The notes: generated from the letters alone by a model not told the origin. 53,277 nt of DNA from Methanocaldococcus sp. (GCA_027068365.1 JAMOTQ010000010.1:1-53277), one strand, 5' to 3'. Positions 9,883-21,479 are shown, counted from the first letter of the stretch. A program made the numbers and translations.

Positions 9883-11145
9883 ATGATATTAATAAAAAAT
9901 GTATTTGTGAATGGGAAGAGGCAAGATATATTAATTGAAGGGAACAAGATAAAAAAGATTGGAGAGGTTAAAAAAGAAGATTATGGGGATGTTGAAATCA
10001 TAGATGGAGAGAAAAAAATAGCTATCCCTGGTTTAATAAACACCCACACCCACATACCAATGACATTATTTAGAGGGGTCGCTGATGACTTGCCATTGAT
10101 GGAGTGGTTAAATAATTATATCTGGCCTATGGAGGCAAAGTTAAATGAGGAAATTGTTTATTGGGGGACTTTGTTGGGATGTGTTGAGATGATTAAGAGT
10201 GGGACAACTACTTTTAACGATATGTATTTCTTTTTAGAGGGGATTGCCAAGGCAGTGGATGAGAGTGGAATGAGGGCGGTTTTAGCTTATGGAATGATTG
10301 ATTTGTTTGATGAAGAAAAGAGAGAGAAAGAGCTTAAAAATGCTGAGAAGTATATAAATTATATAATTGATTTAAATAATAGCAGGATAAAACCAGCTCT
10401 TGGACCTCATGCACCATACACTTGCTCCAAAGAGCTTTTAATTGAGGTTAATAACTTAGCTAAAAAGTATAATGTTCCAATCCACATACATATGAATGAA
10501 ACGTTGGATGAAATAAAGATGGTTAAAGATAAAACAGGAATGGAGCCATTTATTTATTTAAATTCGTTTGGTTTCTTTGATGGTGTTAGTGTTATAGCCG
10601 CTCACTGCGTGCATTTAACAGATGAAGAGATTAAGATAATGAAAGAAAAAAACATAAATGTTTCTCATAACCCAATTAGTAATTTAAAATTAGCTTCTGG
10701 AATAGCCCCAATTCCTAAACTCTTGGCTGAGGGGATAAATATAACCTTAGGGACTGATGGATGTGGAAGTAATAATAACTTGAACTTATTTGAAGAGATA
10801 AAGGTCTCTGCCATTTTACATAAGGGGGTTAATTTAAATCCTACAATTGTTAAGGCAGAAGAGGCATTTAACTTTGCCACTAAAAATGGAGCTAACGCCT
10901 TGAATATAAAAGCTGGGGAGTTAAAAGAAGGTTATTTAGCAGATATTGTTTTAATAAACTTAGATAAACCGTATTTATATCCAAAAGAAAATATAACATC
11001 CCATTTAGTTTATGCATTCAATGGCTGTGTAGATGATGTTATCATAGATGGGAAAATAGTTATGAGGGATGGAGAGATTTTAACCATTGATGAAGAGAAG
11101 GTTTATGAAAAAGCTGAGGAGATGTATGAGATTTTAAGAGGTTAA
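9883..11145 (+). CDS. dadD: 5'-deoxyadenosine deaminase (DadD/MtaD family)
   Basis: Amidohydrolase-superfamily enzyme; the M. jannaschii homologue deaminates 5'-deoxyadenosine, S-adenosylhomocysteine, methylthioadenosine and adenosine, recycling by-products of radical-SAM enzymes. 420 residues. Metal ligands and substrate motifs are all present: NTHTHIPMT near residue 57, GPHAPYTCS, HIHMNET, AAHCVHL and the catalytic Asp in TDGCGSNNNLNL. I start at ATG 9883 because GGGGTGG (9871-9876) serves as ribosome binding site; a longer GTG start would consume it. It ends on a TTAA shared with the next, opposing gene. Confidence 0.9.
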   Translation: MILIKNVFVNGKRQDILIEGNKIKKIGEVKKEDYGDVEIIDGEKKIAIPGLINTHTHIPMTLFRGVADDLPLMEWLNNYIWPMEAKLNEEIVYWGTLLGCVEMIKSGTTTFNDMYFFLEGIAKAVDESGMRAVLAYGMIDLFDEEKREKELKNAEKYINYIIDLNNSRIKPALGPHAPYTCSKELLIEVNNLAKKYNVPIHIHMNETLDEIKMVKDKTGMEPFIYLNSFGFFDGVSVIAAHCVHLTDEEIKIMKEKNINVSHNPISNLKLASGIAPIPKLLAEGINITLGTDGCGSNNNLNLFEEIKVSAILHKGVNLNPTIVKAEEAFNFATKNGANALNIKAGELKEGYLADIVLINLDKPYLYPKENITSHLVYAFNGCVDDVIIDGKIVMRDGEILTIDEEKVYEKAEEMYEILRG

Positions 11146-11552
11146 TTTTTGACTTCATTTAACATTTTTATTAAAGCTAATTTATCAACGATTTTTATAT
11201 TTTTTAATATGAGCCCTCCCCTTGCATCATAGCCAGCAATTAAAACGTCTCTTCCATTATATTTTAGTATAAATGTCCTTTTTTCTTTAACCAAAATCTC
11301 AGCTATTTTTGAAATTTCTGATAACAATTTTTTAAAATCGTCAATTTTCTCAAAAAAACTTTTTATTTTTTCATCTTTTGATTTTGGAAAAATCCCTTCA
11401 ACAATAGTTTTTAATACTTTTATATTTTTAATGTCTACTATAATATAGTCCCTACTAATCGCTAAACAAAAAACGTTTGTTAATATGATTTTTAAACTTC
11501 CCTCTTTTATCAATCTTTGAAATAAAAATAAATAATTAAGCTTTTCAAGCAA
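11142..11552 (-). CDS. Conserved hypothetical protein (136 aa)
   Basis: Not recognised. Starts at a TTG (11552) with GTGGGA upstream. Predicted as mixed alpha/beta: a hydrophobic N-terminal helix, a central charged helical stretch (roughly 55-90) and a C-terminal strand-rich part with YNGRDVLIAGYDARGGLIL. It lies 9 nt after the 105-residue gene and probably shares its transcript. No membrane anchor or cysteine pattern. Confidence 0.6.
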   Translation of the reverse strand: MLEKLNYLFLFQRLIKEGSLKIILTNVFCLAISRDYIIVDIKNIKVLKTIVEGIFPKSKDEKIKSFFEKIDDFKKLLSEISKIAEILVKEKRTFILKYNGRDVLIAGYDARGGLILKNIKIVDKLALIKMLNEVKN

Positions 11553-11561
11553 AGTCCCACT

Positions 11562-11879
11562 TTATTCCTTTTTCTCTTTCTTCAATGGAATGATTTTTAA
11601 ACCAACTTCTCCGTCAATTGTCAATTTATCAAATACAATTTTAACCTCACTACCACTACCTTCCAATATCTTGGCTATTTTTTCAACATCAACATTTAAC
11701 TTAGGTAACTTATCTTTAACTTCATCAATTAACTTCAACATCTCTTCAATTTTCTCCTTTGAAATTACTTCCTTTTTCTCTTTTAAACTATTTAAAAATT
11801 CAGTTATTTTTTCTATTTTCTCTGCAACTTCCTTAGGAACTTCAACCTTTATCTCTTTAACTTCTTTTCCTTCTGACAT
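11562..11879 (-). CDS. Conserved hypothetical charged protein (105 aa)
   Basis: Not recognised. Highly charged and Lys/Glu-rich; residues about 10-75 look like two amphipathic helices able to form a coiled coil (VAEKIEKITEFLN, EKIEEMLKLIDEVKDKLPKL), ending in a short beta segment (VKIVFDKLTIDGEVGLKII). The ATG is preceded by GGGGGATAAAT. Upstream partner of the 136-residue gene, so the two may act together. Confidence 0.6.
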   Translation of the reverse strand: MSEGKEVKEIKVEVPKEVAEKIEKITEFLNSLKEKKEVISKEKIEEMLKLIDEVKDKLPKLNVDVEKIAKILEGSGSEVKIVFDKLTIDGEVGLKIIPLKKEKKE

Positions 11880-11946
11880 ATTTATCCCCCATAATATTTT
11901 TTATAATATATACTTATCTTTTAGTCATATTTAAAATTATCTATTT

Positions 11947-12732
<786 letters not shown>

Positions 12733-12801
12733 TTAGGAGTAAAGTATAAATATAGGGAGGTTAATAATAGTGTATAGATGTGGCACAATCAAGGTGATAA
12801 T

Positions 12802-13806
12802 ATGAGTTTATCAACGAATTTAAAATTATGCAATTATAACAACTGCATTTGTGATATTGGAAAGGAATATTATAATCACACTTATCCACAATTTTGGAAT
12901 AGGATTATTGAAAAATATAAACTCAATAGAATAATCTCCTACGATTTCACCCCATTACCGTATTATAGATTTGTGGGAATGGTTGGGGACTTTATTTCAA
13001 AAAATATAACAACAGGACCTTGTTTATTAACACCAAAGGAAATTAAAAAGCTCAACCCCAATATGGATTTTGAAGATGTTAAGAAGATGTTTTTAAGACA
13101 TCCAACATTTGAAGATTATGTATCAGTGGCTATTGAGACAAACAAAGGATATAAAAACCACGTAATAATTGAGACCTATGAATATGCGAAACTTGTTGAA
13201 TATAAAACAAACATACCTTTTGAAGAGGCATTAAAATTAACAAAACTTAGTGCAAAGAACTTTAAAAAATACTATAAAAAGAAAGTTAAGGCAAAATATT
13301 ATTTAACCCATAAGAAATCATTTGATAGAAGGTTGAGAGAACTTTGTAATGAATATTACAATTATTATTTAAAAAATGAGAATCTTTCAAAGAAAGGTAG
13401 GGAGATAATAAAAAACAACCCAGAAGAATCAACTTGGTTGAGAATTAAAGTTTCATTCCTTCCAGAGGCAATAAATAAAGATGAATCTACAATAGTCGAG
13501 CCAGTTTCAAGCATTGAAGGGATGTTATTAGCCAACAAAATTTCAGAAGTTAGTGGAATTGTTGTTAGAAGCCCACCAACTTTAAATTTAAAGCCAATCA
13601 TGAACGAAGGAAATGAGAACGAGATATTTTATTTAAACAATGATGTAGGGGAAGAAATAAAAAAACTAACCTATGGAACAAGAACAAAGTGGGGATGTTC
13701 ATTGTATCACAACCTTTTATTCTTAAATTCTCCAATATGCTGTAATAAAAATTGCGAAGAATGTTTAGAAATCTTTATAAATAAAATTAAAAATATTAAA
13801 AATTAA
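12802..13806 (+). CDS. Conserved methanogen protein of unknown function (334 aa)
   Basis: Not recognised. Cysteines cluster at both ends: CNYNNCIC near residues 9-16 and CCNKNCEEC near 313-321, which could form a shared metal site in the fold. The middle has a very basic Tyr/Lys-rich segment ([19 protein letters not shown] at about 155-175), suggesting nucleic-acid contact. ATG 12802 has AAGGTGATA immediately upstream; the ORF-start 24 nt earlier has no site. It is followed by trxB after 13 nt, so the two are probably co-transcribed, which makes a redox-controlled Cys protein an attractive guess only. Confidence 0.65.
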   Translation: MSLSTNLKLCNYNNCICDIGKEYYNHTYPQFWNRIIEKYKLNRIISYDFTPLPYYRFVGMVGDFISKNITTGPCLLTPKEIKKLNPNMDFEDVKKMFLRHPTFEDYVSVAIETNKGYKNHVIIETYEYAKLVEYKTNIPFEEALKLTKLSAKNFKKYYKKKVKAKYYLTHKKSFDRRLRELCNEYYNYYLKNENLSKKGREIIKNNPEESTWLRIKVSFLPEAINKDESTIVEPVSSIEGMLLANKISEVSGIVVRSPPTLNLKPIMNEGNENEIFYLNNDVGEEIKKLTYGTRTKWGCSLYHNLLFLNSPICCNKNCEECLEIFINKIKNIKN

Positions 13807-13819
13807 ATGGGGTGAAAAA

Positions 13820-14728
13820 ATGATTTATGACACGATAATTATTGGTGCTGGACCTGGGGGCTTAACAGCTGGAATATATGCCATGAGAGGAAAGTTAAAT
13901 GCCTTATGCATAGAGAAGGAAAATGCCGGGGGGAGGATTGCAGAAGCTGGGATTGTTGAGAACTATCCCGGATTTGAAGAGATTAGGGGCTATGAATTAG
14001 CTGAAAAATTTAAAAATCACGCTGAAAAATTCAAATTGCCAATAATTTATGATGAAGTTGTTAAAATAGAAACTAATGAAAGACCATTTAAAGTTATAAC
14101 AAAAAACTCTACTTATTTAACTAAAACTATCGTTATAGCAACTGGAACAAAACCTAAAAAACTTGGTTTAAATGAAGATAAATTTATTGGTAAGGGGGTT
14201 AGTTACTGCACAATGTGTGATGCCTTCTTTTATCTAAATAAGGAGGTTATAGTTATTGGAAGGGACACCCCAGCAATAATGAGTGCTATAAATTTAAAAG
14301 ACATTGCCAAAAAGATTATTTTAATTACTGATAAATCAGAGTTAAAAGCCGCTGAGCCAATAATGTTAGATAAACTTAAAGAAGCTAATAACGTTGAAAT
14401 AATATACAATGCCAAACCATTGGAAATTGTTGGAGAAGAAAAAGCTGAGGGCGTTAAAATATTGATTGATGGGAAAGAGGAGATAATAAAGGCAGATGGA
14501 ATATTTATAAGTTTGGGGCATATTCCAAATACTGAATTTTTAAAGGATAGTGGAATAGAATTGGATAAAAAAGGATTTATTAAAACAGATGAAAATTGTA
14601 AAACAAATATAGATGGAATTTATGCTGTTGGGGATGTTAGAGGAGGAGTTATGCAGGTAGCTAAGGCAGTTGGAGATGGATGTGTTGCCATGGCAAACAT
14701 TATTAAGTATCTGCAAAAAGTAGGATAA
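13820..14728 (+). CDS. trxB: Thioredoxin reductase, probably F420H2-dependent type
   Basis: FAD flavoprotein, 302 residues. FAD site [10 protein letters not shown] at residues 9-18, redox pair Cys130-x2-Cys133 ([10 protein letters not shown]) and the C-terminal FAD motif YAVGDVRGG. The second nucleotide fold reads [10 protein letters not shown] where NADPH-using reductases have GGGxSA, and the usual NADPH-phosphate-binding HRRxxxRA stretch is missing. This fits the deazaflavin-dependent flavin thioredoxin reductase shown for M. jannaschii, which takes electrons from F420H2. GGGGTGA precedes the ATG. Confidence 0.88.
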   Translation: MIYDTIIIGAGPGGLTAGIYAMRGKLNALCIEKENAGGRIAEAGIVENYPGFEEIRGYELAEKFKNHAEKFKLPIIYDEVVKIETNERPFKVITKNSTYLTKTIVIATGTKPKKLGLNEDKFIGKGVSYCTMCDAFFYLNKEVIVIGRDTPAIMSAINLKDIAKKIILITDKSELKAAEPIMLDKLKEANNVEIIYNAKPLEIVGEEKAEGVKILIDGKEEIIKADGIFISLGHIPNTEFLKDSGIELDKKGFIKTDENCKTNIDGIYAVGDVRGGVMQVAKAVGDGCVAMANIIKYLQKVG

Positions 14729-14753
14729 ATTAATTATATATTAAATTAATTAA

Positions 14754-15653
14754 TTAACTATTTTGTGTTAAAGGAATATCGTAAATTATGTTTTCCCCTA
14801 TTTTAAAGTTTAATCTCAAATTATCTAAGTTATCTGGTTTTTTGAATAACCAATAATCATCAACTTCCTGGTTAATTCCAAGTTCTATTTCGTCAAGTCC
14901 TCCAATTTTTCCATACTTCTTATCTCCAGAAATTAAACATACATCCATAGGGGAGAACTGATAAGTATCTGAATTTAAGTTTTTAACACTAAAATCAACT
15001 CTAAATACTTCTTCAATTTTATCAGTTTGGTTATTGTATATTTTATAATACCCATATTCTTTTACAGTGAATTTTATTCCAACTAAATCCCTAAACTCCT
15101 CTATATTAGTTTTTATTGAGTTTTTGTGATATTCCTCCTCAAAGATTTTCTTCATTTCTTCTTCTGAATATCTTTCAATTGTTCCATAGGTTGTTTTTGA
15201 TACATTTATGTTATTATCTTTATAAGTTACAACAAACTTTGCGTTGCTATAAAATCCCTTAATTTTTGGTAATTCAATCTCATAGTAATATTTTGCTTTC
15301 ATAGGAAGCTTATTGATATCATAAGTTTTTTTAAACAACAAACCGGTATCGTCAAATACTTCTACTGTAACCCTCCCATTATTAACTTTTATTAAACTGC
15401 CATTCTCACAAGCTAAGGCAAATTGGATTTTTGTTTTATTTCCTTCTTTAACGATATACACATATTTTATTTCTTTTATTTTATTTAATTGCCCTTTTTC
15501 AGTTTTTTGAGTTAAACTCTCATTTTCTAAGGTCTTATTAACATTAGATGTATTTAAACTATTACTTATTTCATTATTTACATTTGTTGTTTTATTTGTG
15601 GTGCACCCACATAGCAGAATGGCAATTATAAAGATAAAAAATAGCTTTTTCAT
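14754..15653 (-). CDS. Predicted lipoprotein (299 aa), unknown function
   Basis: Signal peptide MKKLFFIFIIAILLCGC with the lipobox Cys at 17, then an Asn/Thr/Ser-rich linker (NKTTNVNNEISNS) that carries many N-x-S/T sequons, followed by beta-rich domains from about residue 55. It resembles other Methanocaldococcus surface lipoproteins with DUF4352-like Ig sandwiches (a segment NSDTYQFSPMDVCLISGDKKY would match the ligand edge), but I cannot assign it firmly. ATG 15653 follows GAGGTGA; convergent with trxB. Confidence 0.6.
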   Translation of the reverse strand: MKKLFFIFIIAILLCGCTTNKTTNVNNEISNSLNTSNVNKTLENESLTQKTEKGQLNKIKEIKYVYIVKEGNKTKIQFALACENGSLIKVNNGRVTVEVFDDTGLLFKKTYDINKLPMKAKYYYEIELPKIKGFYSNAKFVVTYKDNNINVSKTTYGTIERYSEEEMKKIFEEEYHKNSIKTNIEEFRDLVGIKFTVKEYGYYKIYNNQTDKIEEVFRVDFSVKNLNSDTYQFSPMDVCLISGDKKYGKIGGLDEIELGINQEVDDYWLFKKPDNLDNLRLNFKIGENIIYDIPLTQNS

Positions 15654-15709
15654 AACTTTCACCTCATAAAAATAAATAAAAAAGAAAAATTTAAAGGGAG
15701 GTTTTATAT

Positions 15710-16738
<1,029 letters not shown>

Positions 16739-16793
16739 TTATTATATTATCTTTTTATGGTAGTAATTAAGTTTTCTATTTACCACAAATCGA

Positions 16794-16810
16794 AAAATAT
16801 TTATAGAGGT
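16794..16810 (+). promoter_or_regulatory. Candidate BRE/TATA for the PIN-KH ATPase gene
   Basis: CGAAAAATATTTATAGAGG: a CGAAAA BRE-like block directly followed by ATATTTATA. It would leave a leader of about 160 nt before the ATG at 16990; other AT-rich candidates lie nearer (about 16915-16935). Confidence 0.35.
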
Positions 16811-16989
16811 AAAAATTTTTGATAAGGGATATTAATTTATTTAAAAAATGTTTAACTCTAAGAAAAAATGTTTAAATGCCAAAATCATTTAAATAATATA
16901 AATAATACTTATAAGAAGTTTATTATATATTTGTTAAAATTATCAAAGTCATTATCATATCATAAGGTTAAGAATTAAAGGTGACGGTT

Positions 16990-19900
16990 ATGAATCTTGA
17001 AGAGAGAAAAAAGTTAGAAATGAAATCTATTGACGAATTGGATTTAGTTGGAAAAAAGGTCTGTGTTGATACATGTGTGGTTATAGATGGTAGAATAACT
17101 GAACTTATTGAAAAAGGAAAGTTGAAAGATGCAACCATAGTAATCCCTGAGGCAGTTGTTTCTGAATTAGAATTTCAAGCAAATAGGGGGAGGGAGATAG
17201 GATATAAAGGAATAGAGGAGCTTAGAAAGTTAGTGGAAAAAGCTAATGAATACAATATTAAAGTTGAATACTATGGGGAGAGACCTACAAGAGAGGAGAT
17301 ATTTTTAGCAAAAAGTGGAGAGATAGATGCGATGATTAGAAAAGTGGCAAAAGAAACAAACTCTATATTATTAACAAGTGACTGGATTCAGTATAACTTA
17401 GCTAAGGCACAGGGGATTGAAGCGTATTACTTAGAAAGTGTTGAGGAAGAGGTAGAGCTTGTATTAAATAAATACTTCGATGAAGAAACGATGTCTGTGC
17501 ATTTAAAAGAAGGTTGCTTACCTTATGCTAAAAAAGGAAAGCCAGGAGCTGTTAAACTTGTTCCAATAGGAGACAAAGAACTAACAAAGGAAGAAATGGA
17601 GGATATTATTGACAATATTATAAAGTATGCTGAACAAAACAATGGATTCTTTGAAATTCAGAGAAAGGGGGCTACTGTTATTCAATTAGGAAATATTAGG
17701 ATTTCAATTGCAAGACCTCCGTTCTCTGAGGCATTGGAAGTTACAGCAGTTAGACCAGTAGTTAAAGCTTCATTAGATGACTACGAGTTATCAGATAAGC
17801 TATTAGAAAGATTAAAAGAGAGAGCAGAGGGAATCTTTGTCTCTGGACCGCCTGGAAGTGGGAAGTGTTTGCCAAGAGGAACAAGGGTTTTATTGCCAGA
17901 TGGAACATTTAAAAATATAGAGGAGTTAAAATTAGGGGACTATGTCTTGTCAGTTGGGTTAAATGAGATTATGGAAAATCCAATTATTAAGACTTACAAG
18001 AGAAAGGAGAGTAGATTAATAAAAATTAAAACAAGATTGGGAAGAGAGTTAATTTTAACTGAAAGACATCCAATATTATGCATTAAAGATGGGTTTGTTG
18101 GGTGGAGAGAAGTTAAAAACTTAGATGTTGGAGATGTTATTGGTGTAGTTAAAAGTTTGGATATTGAAGGAAAAGATATAGAACTCAACATTGTGGATTT
18201 AATTAAAAATATTGGAGAAGGAAACAAATTTTATGCAATTTTGGAGAATGGAGATGAGAAACCAGTAAGTGAAGTTAATGATACTGACAAAATTAAATAT
18301 ATTTACTACAAAGGGAATAATAATATAAAATCAAGAAAAATAAAGCCAAATATAAAATTAGATGAAAACTTTGCTGAATTATTAGGATTGTTGTGGGCAG
18401 AAGGTAGTGGAGGAAATCTTGAATTTAATAATTTAGATGAAAGATTAATTCAGCATTATAAAAAATTGATGATGGAAGTGTTTGACATTAAAGAGAATGA
18501 GTTTTACTTTGCTGACAGAGGAAGATTAAGAATAAGAAATCCAAAAACTATATATCTGGTTTTAAAAGCTCTTGGATATCCAGAGAGTAAAAAGTCAAAA
18601 ACATTAAAAGTTCCAGGAATCATATTTAAGAGTAATAAAAATATAATATCAGCATTTATAAGGGGAGTGTTTGAAGGAGATGGCTACATTGGAGAGAGGG
18701 GTATTGAAATAGCAACGGCAAGCAAGGAGTTTGCTAATGGCATATATTACCTATTGATTAGGTTGGGCATTACTCCATTCCTAAAAGAGAAAAAAATTGG
18801 AGATAATGTATATTACAGGATATTAATACAAAATTCAAAGGACATTAATAAATTCTACAACATAATAAAACCAAGATTTAAAGTTGCTGGATTTGAAAGG
18901 TTTTTAAACAAAGAGAGCAATCCAAATGTAGGAACAGTCCCAGTTGGAAATGTTTTAAAGGAATTGTATGAGTTGTTGGGTGGATATATAGATAATGCTG
19001 AGAAAAATGAATACTCAATAGAAAGATTAGAAATGCACTTAAATATATTAATTGATATGTATAAAAACTATGTGGCATACAAAGAGAAAATTGAAGCTCT
19101 CAAACATATAAATTCAACATTAAAAGATTGGAAAGATGTTATAAAAAGATTAGATGAATTATTAAAGACAGTTAATAAACAGAAATTCTGCAAAGAGCAT
19201 AATATAGACCACAATGCATTTAGCAAATATCTCTCCAATAAAAGAAAACCAACATTAAAAACCATAATAAAATACTTAGAGGAGTTTAATAAAGAGTTTG
19301 ATTTAGAAGATACTTTAATGAATTGGAAAACTACTTATGAGCAATTAAATGAAATATTGGATAAAATAAAGGATGCTCCATTTATAAAGTTCAAATCAGA
19401 AGTATTAAGCCCAGATATGAAGAGATTGTTATTCAAAGAAAAGAAACTTCCAAACTTAATATCATTATCTGAATATATTGACGAGATTTGTAAAGAATAT
19501 TATGAAAGATTAAATAAAATTGAGACGTGCCTCTCAAATTTAATGGCAATACTAAATAAAAATATCTTCTGGGACAAAATTGTTGAAAAAGAGGAAATTG
19601 ACTATAATGACTTTGTATATGATATAGAAGTGCCATATCATAACTTTATAATAAATGAAACCCCAATAATTGTGCATAATTCAACGTTCGTAGCGGCATT
19701 GGCTGAATTTTACAAAAATCAAGGAAAAGTAGTCAAGACGATGGAAAGTCCAAGGGACTTGCAAGTTAGTAAGGAGATAACTCAATATGCACCATTGGAG
19801 GGAGATATGGAAAAGACGTGCGATATCCTATTATTGGTTAGACCTGATTACACAATCTACGATGAGGTTAGAAAGACGAGGGACTTTGAGATATTTGCAG

Positions 19901-20718
19901 ACATGAGGATGGCAGGAGTTGGAATGGTTGGGGTTGTGCATGCATCAAAACCAATAGACGCTATACAGAGATTGATTGGAAGGGTTGAGCTTGGAGTTAT
20001 CCCACAAGTTGTTGATACGGTAATCTTTATAAAAGATGGGAAGATACAGAAGGTTTATGAAATAGATTTTACAGTTAAAGTGCCTTATGGAATGGTTGAG
20101 GAAGATTTAGCAAGACCTGTTATTGAAGTTAAGGACTTTGAGACAGGAAGAGTTGAGTATGAAATCTACACCTATGGGGAGCAAGTTGTTGTTATGCCAA
20201 TTAAAGATGAGGAGGGGAAAAAAGCTCCAATATATGGATACGCTGAGGAGAAGTTAGAGGAGATATTAAAAAAGCTTCTTCCAAGAAAAGCCAAGCCAAT
20301 GGTAAAGGTTACAGGAGACAACTCAATTGATTTAATTGTTCCAGAGAAGTATGTTGGGGCTATTATAGGTAAGGGAGGTAGAGAGATATCAAAATTAGAG
20401 GACATGCTTGGATTAAAGATTTCAGTTAAAGAGAAGGAAAAAGAGGAAGAAAAAGACATGGAAAAAATATATAGAAGGTATGAGTATGTGAATGAGCTTG
20501 AAGCAACAAAGATTTATGAGACAGATAAATATGTGGTTGTAGATGTTGGGGAGGACTTTGCAGGGGAAAACATAAAGATTTACATAGATGGGAAGTTATT
20601 AACAACTGTAACTGTGAGGAATGATGGGACTGTGAGGATAAACAAAAAAACAAAGGTTGGAAAAGAAATTCTAAAAGCAATAGATGAGGGAAGAGATGTG
20701 TATGTTGATTTGCAATAA
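16990..20718 (+). CDS. PIN domain-ATPase-KH protein, interrupted by an intein
   Basis: The host protein after splicing is 637 residues: a PIN nuclease-like domain (residues about 20-150, acidic residues in CVDTCVVIDG and in GEIDAMIR), a PilT/GspE-type secretion-ATPase-like domain with P-loop GPPGSGKST, a Walker B-like LLLVRPDYTIYDEVR, and a C-terminal KH domain with IVPEKYVGAIIGKGGREI. This archaeal family is conserved but its substrate is not known; PIN plus KH suggests RNA. A 605-residue intein sits between the P-loop Lys and Ser, so no ATPase activity is possible before splicing. Start at ATG 16990 after GGTGA; the GTG nine bases earlier is part of that site. Divergent from mer. Confidence 0.88.
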   Translation: MNLEERKKLEMKSIDELDLVGKKVCVDTCVVIDGRITELIEKGKLKDATIVIPEAVVSELEFQANRGREIGYKGIEELRKLVEKANEYNIKVEYYGERPTREEIFLAKSGEIDAMIRKVAKETNSILLTSDWIQYNLAKAQGIEAYYLESVEEEVELVLNKYFDEETMSVHLKEGCLPYAKKGKPGAVKLVPIGDKELTKEEMEDIIDNIIKYAEQNNGFFEIQRKGATVIQLGNIRISIARPPFSEALEVTAVRPVVKASLDDYELSDKLLERLKERAEGIFVSGPPGSGKCLPRGTRVLLPDGTFKNIEELKLGDYVLSVGLNEIMENPIIKTYKRKESRLIKIKTRLGRELILTERHPILCIKDGFVGWREVKNLDVGDVIGVVKSLDIEGKDIELNIVDLIKNIGEGNKFYAILENGDEKPVSEVNDTDKIKYIYYKGNNNIKSRKIKPNIKLDENFAELLGLLWAEGSGGNLEFNNLDERLIQHYKKLMMEVFDIKENEFYFADRGRLRIRNPKTIYLVLKALGYPESKKSKTLKVPGIIFKSNKNIISAFIRGVFEGDGYIGERGIEIATASKEFANGIYYLLIRLGITPFLKEKKIGDNVYYRILIQNSKDINKFYNIIKPRFKVAGFERFLNKESNPNVGTVPVGNVLKELYELLGGYIDNAEKNEYSIERLEMHLNILIDMYKNYVAYKEKIEALKHINSTLKDWKDVIKRLDELLKTVNKQKFCKEHNIDHNAFSKYLSNKRKPTLKTIIKYLEEFNKEFDLEDTLMNWKTTYEQLNEILDKIKDAPFIKFKSEVLSPDMKRLLFKEKKLPNLISLSEYIDEICKEYYERLNKIETCLSNLMAILNKNIFWDKIVEKEEIDYNDFVYDIEVPYHNFIINETPIIVHNSTFVAALAEFYKNQGKVVKTMESPRDLQVSKEITQYAPLEGDMEKTCDILLLVRPDYTIYDEVRKTRDFEIFADMRMAGVGMVGVVHASKPIDAIQRLIGRVELGVIPQVVDTVIFIKDGKIQKVYEIDFTVKVPYGMVEEDLARPVIEVKDFETGRVEYEIYTYGEQVVVMPIKDEEGKKAPIYGYAEEKLEEILKKLLPRKAKPMVKVTGDNSIDLIVPEKYVGAIIGKGGREISKLEDMLGLKISVKEKEKEEEKDMEKIYRRYEYVNELEATKIYETDKYVVVDVGEDFAGENIKIYIDGKLLTTVTVRNDGTVRINKKTKVGKEILKAIDEGRDVYVDLQ
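17866..19680 (+). other. Intein with LAGLIDADG homing endonuclease (605 aa)
   Basis: Splicing motifs are complete. Block A begins at Cys1 (CLPRGTRVLLPDGTFKNIEE), block B has the TxxH of TERHPILC, block F/G is VYDIEVPYHNF ... PIIVHN, and the next host residue is Ser. The endonuclease has two dodecapeptide motifs, LLGLLWAEG (about residue 170) and IRGVFEGDGYI (about residue 266), each with an acidic residue. Residues about 360-590 are extra for an intein of this kind and include a helix-turn-helix-like stretch (FCKEHNIDHNAFSKYL). The frame is fully open, so both splicing and endonuclease could be active. Confidence 0.92.
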
Positions 20719-20741
20719 AAAATTTATTTTTTTACTTTAAA

Positions 20742-21455
20742 TTACTCTTTACTTATTTTTAATGCCTCTTTTAAGTCAATCAAACCCTTATAAAGTGCTG
20801 AGCCAATAACAACCCCATAAACTCCAATCTCTTTTAAAGCTTTTATGTCATCTAAGGTTGTAACCCCGCCAGAGTAAATGATTGGAATTTTGGTATTTTC
20901 AATTAATTCTTTAATTATATCAACATTTATTCCTTTTAACAAACCCTCAACATCTACATTTGTAAATAAAATATATCCAACCTTATCCTCAAAGTCATTA
21001 ATAACCTCTATTGGAGTTTTATCTATTTTCTCTTTCCAACCCTTAACAACAACCTTTCCATCTTTACATTCAACAGCTAAAACTATTTTATCCTTCCCAA
21101 TATCTTTATTTAACTCCTCTATAAATTCTGGCTCTAAAATTGCCTTGGTTCCAACTATAACCCTATCAACTCCCAAGTTAATTAGCTCTTTTGCTATATC
21201 TAAGCTTCTAATTCCTCCTCCTACCTCTACTGGAACATTAACCTCTTTTATAATACTTTTAATAACATCTCTATTATTTCCCGTCCCAAATGCGGCATCT
21301 AAATCAATTATATGTAGATACTCAGCCCCCTCATCCACAAATTTTTTAGCAACCTCTACTGGATTGTTTAACTCTAAATGCTTTTTATTTGGGTCTCCTT
21401 GAATTAGTTGGACGCATTTTTTACCTTTTAAATCAACTGCTGGAATTACCAACAT
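20742..21455 (-). CDS. hisA: Phosphoribosylformimino-AICAR ribotide isomerase
   Basis: Fourth step of histidine synthesis: isomerises ProFAR to PRFAR. 237-residue half-barrel-repeat TIM barrel with the catalytic Asp8 in AVDLKGKKCVQL, GGGIRS in the first phosphate site, the second catalytic Asp in NVDVEGLLKG and GGVTTLDD/GVVIGSALYKG in the second phosphate site. GGTGATTTAA precedes the ATG. The gene probably followed rimI directly before a hairpin element inserted between them. Confidence 0.95.
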   Translation of the reverse strand: MLVIPAVDLKGKKCVQLIQGDPNKKHLELNNPVEVAKKFVDEGAEYLHIIDLDAAFGTGNNRDVIKSIIKEVNVPVEVGGGIRSLDIAKELINLGVDRVIVGTKAILEPEFIEELNKDIGKDKIVLAVECKDGKVVVKGWKEKIDKTPIEVINDFEDKVGYILFTNVDVEGLLKGINVDIIKELIENTKIPIIYSGGVTTLDDIKALKEIGVYGVVIGSALYKGLIDLKEALKISKE

Positions 21456-21479
21456 TTAAATCACCACAGAGTTATTATT
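21456..21479. repeat. Left copy of 24-bp direct repeat flanking hairpin element
   Basis: TTAAATCACCACAGAGTTATTATT; matches 21616-21639 at 22 of 24 positions. This copy holds the hisA ribosome binding site. Confidence 0.7.

Noticed and set aside
20878-21402. 174-codon ORF opposite hisA
   Set aside because: Same antisense-shadow composition, no ribosome binding site, hisA is certain.
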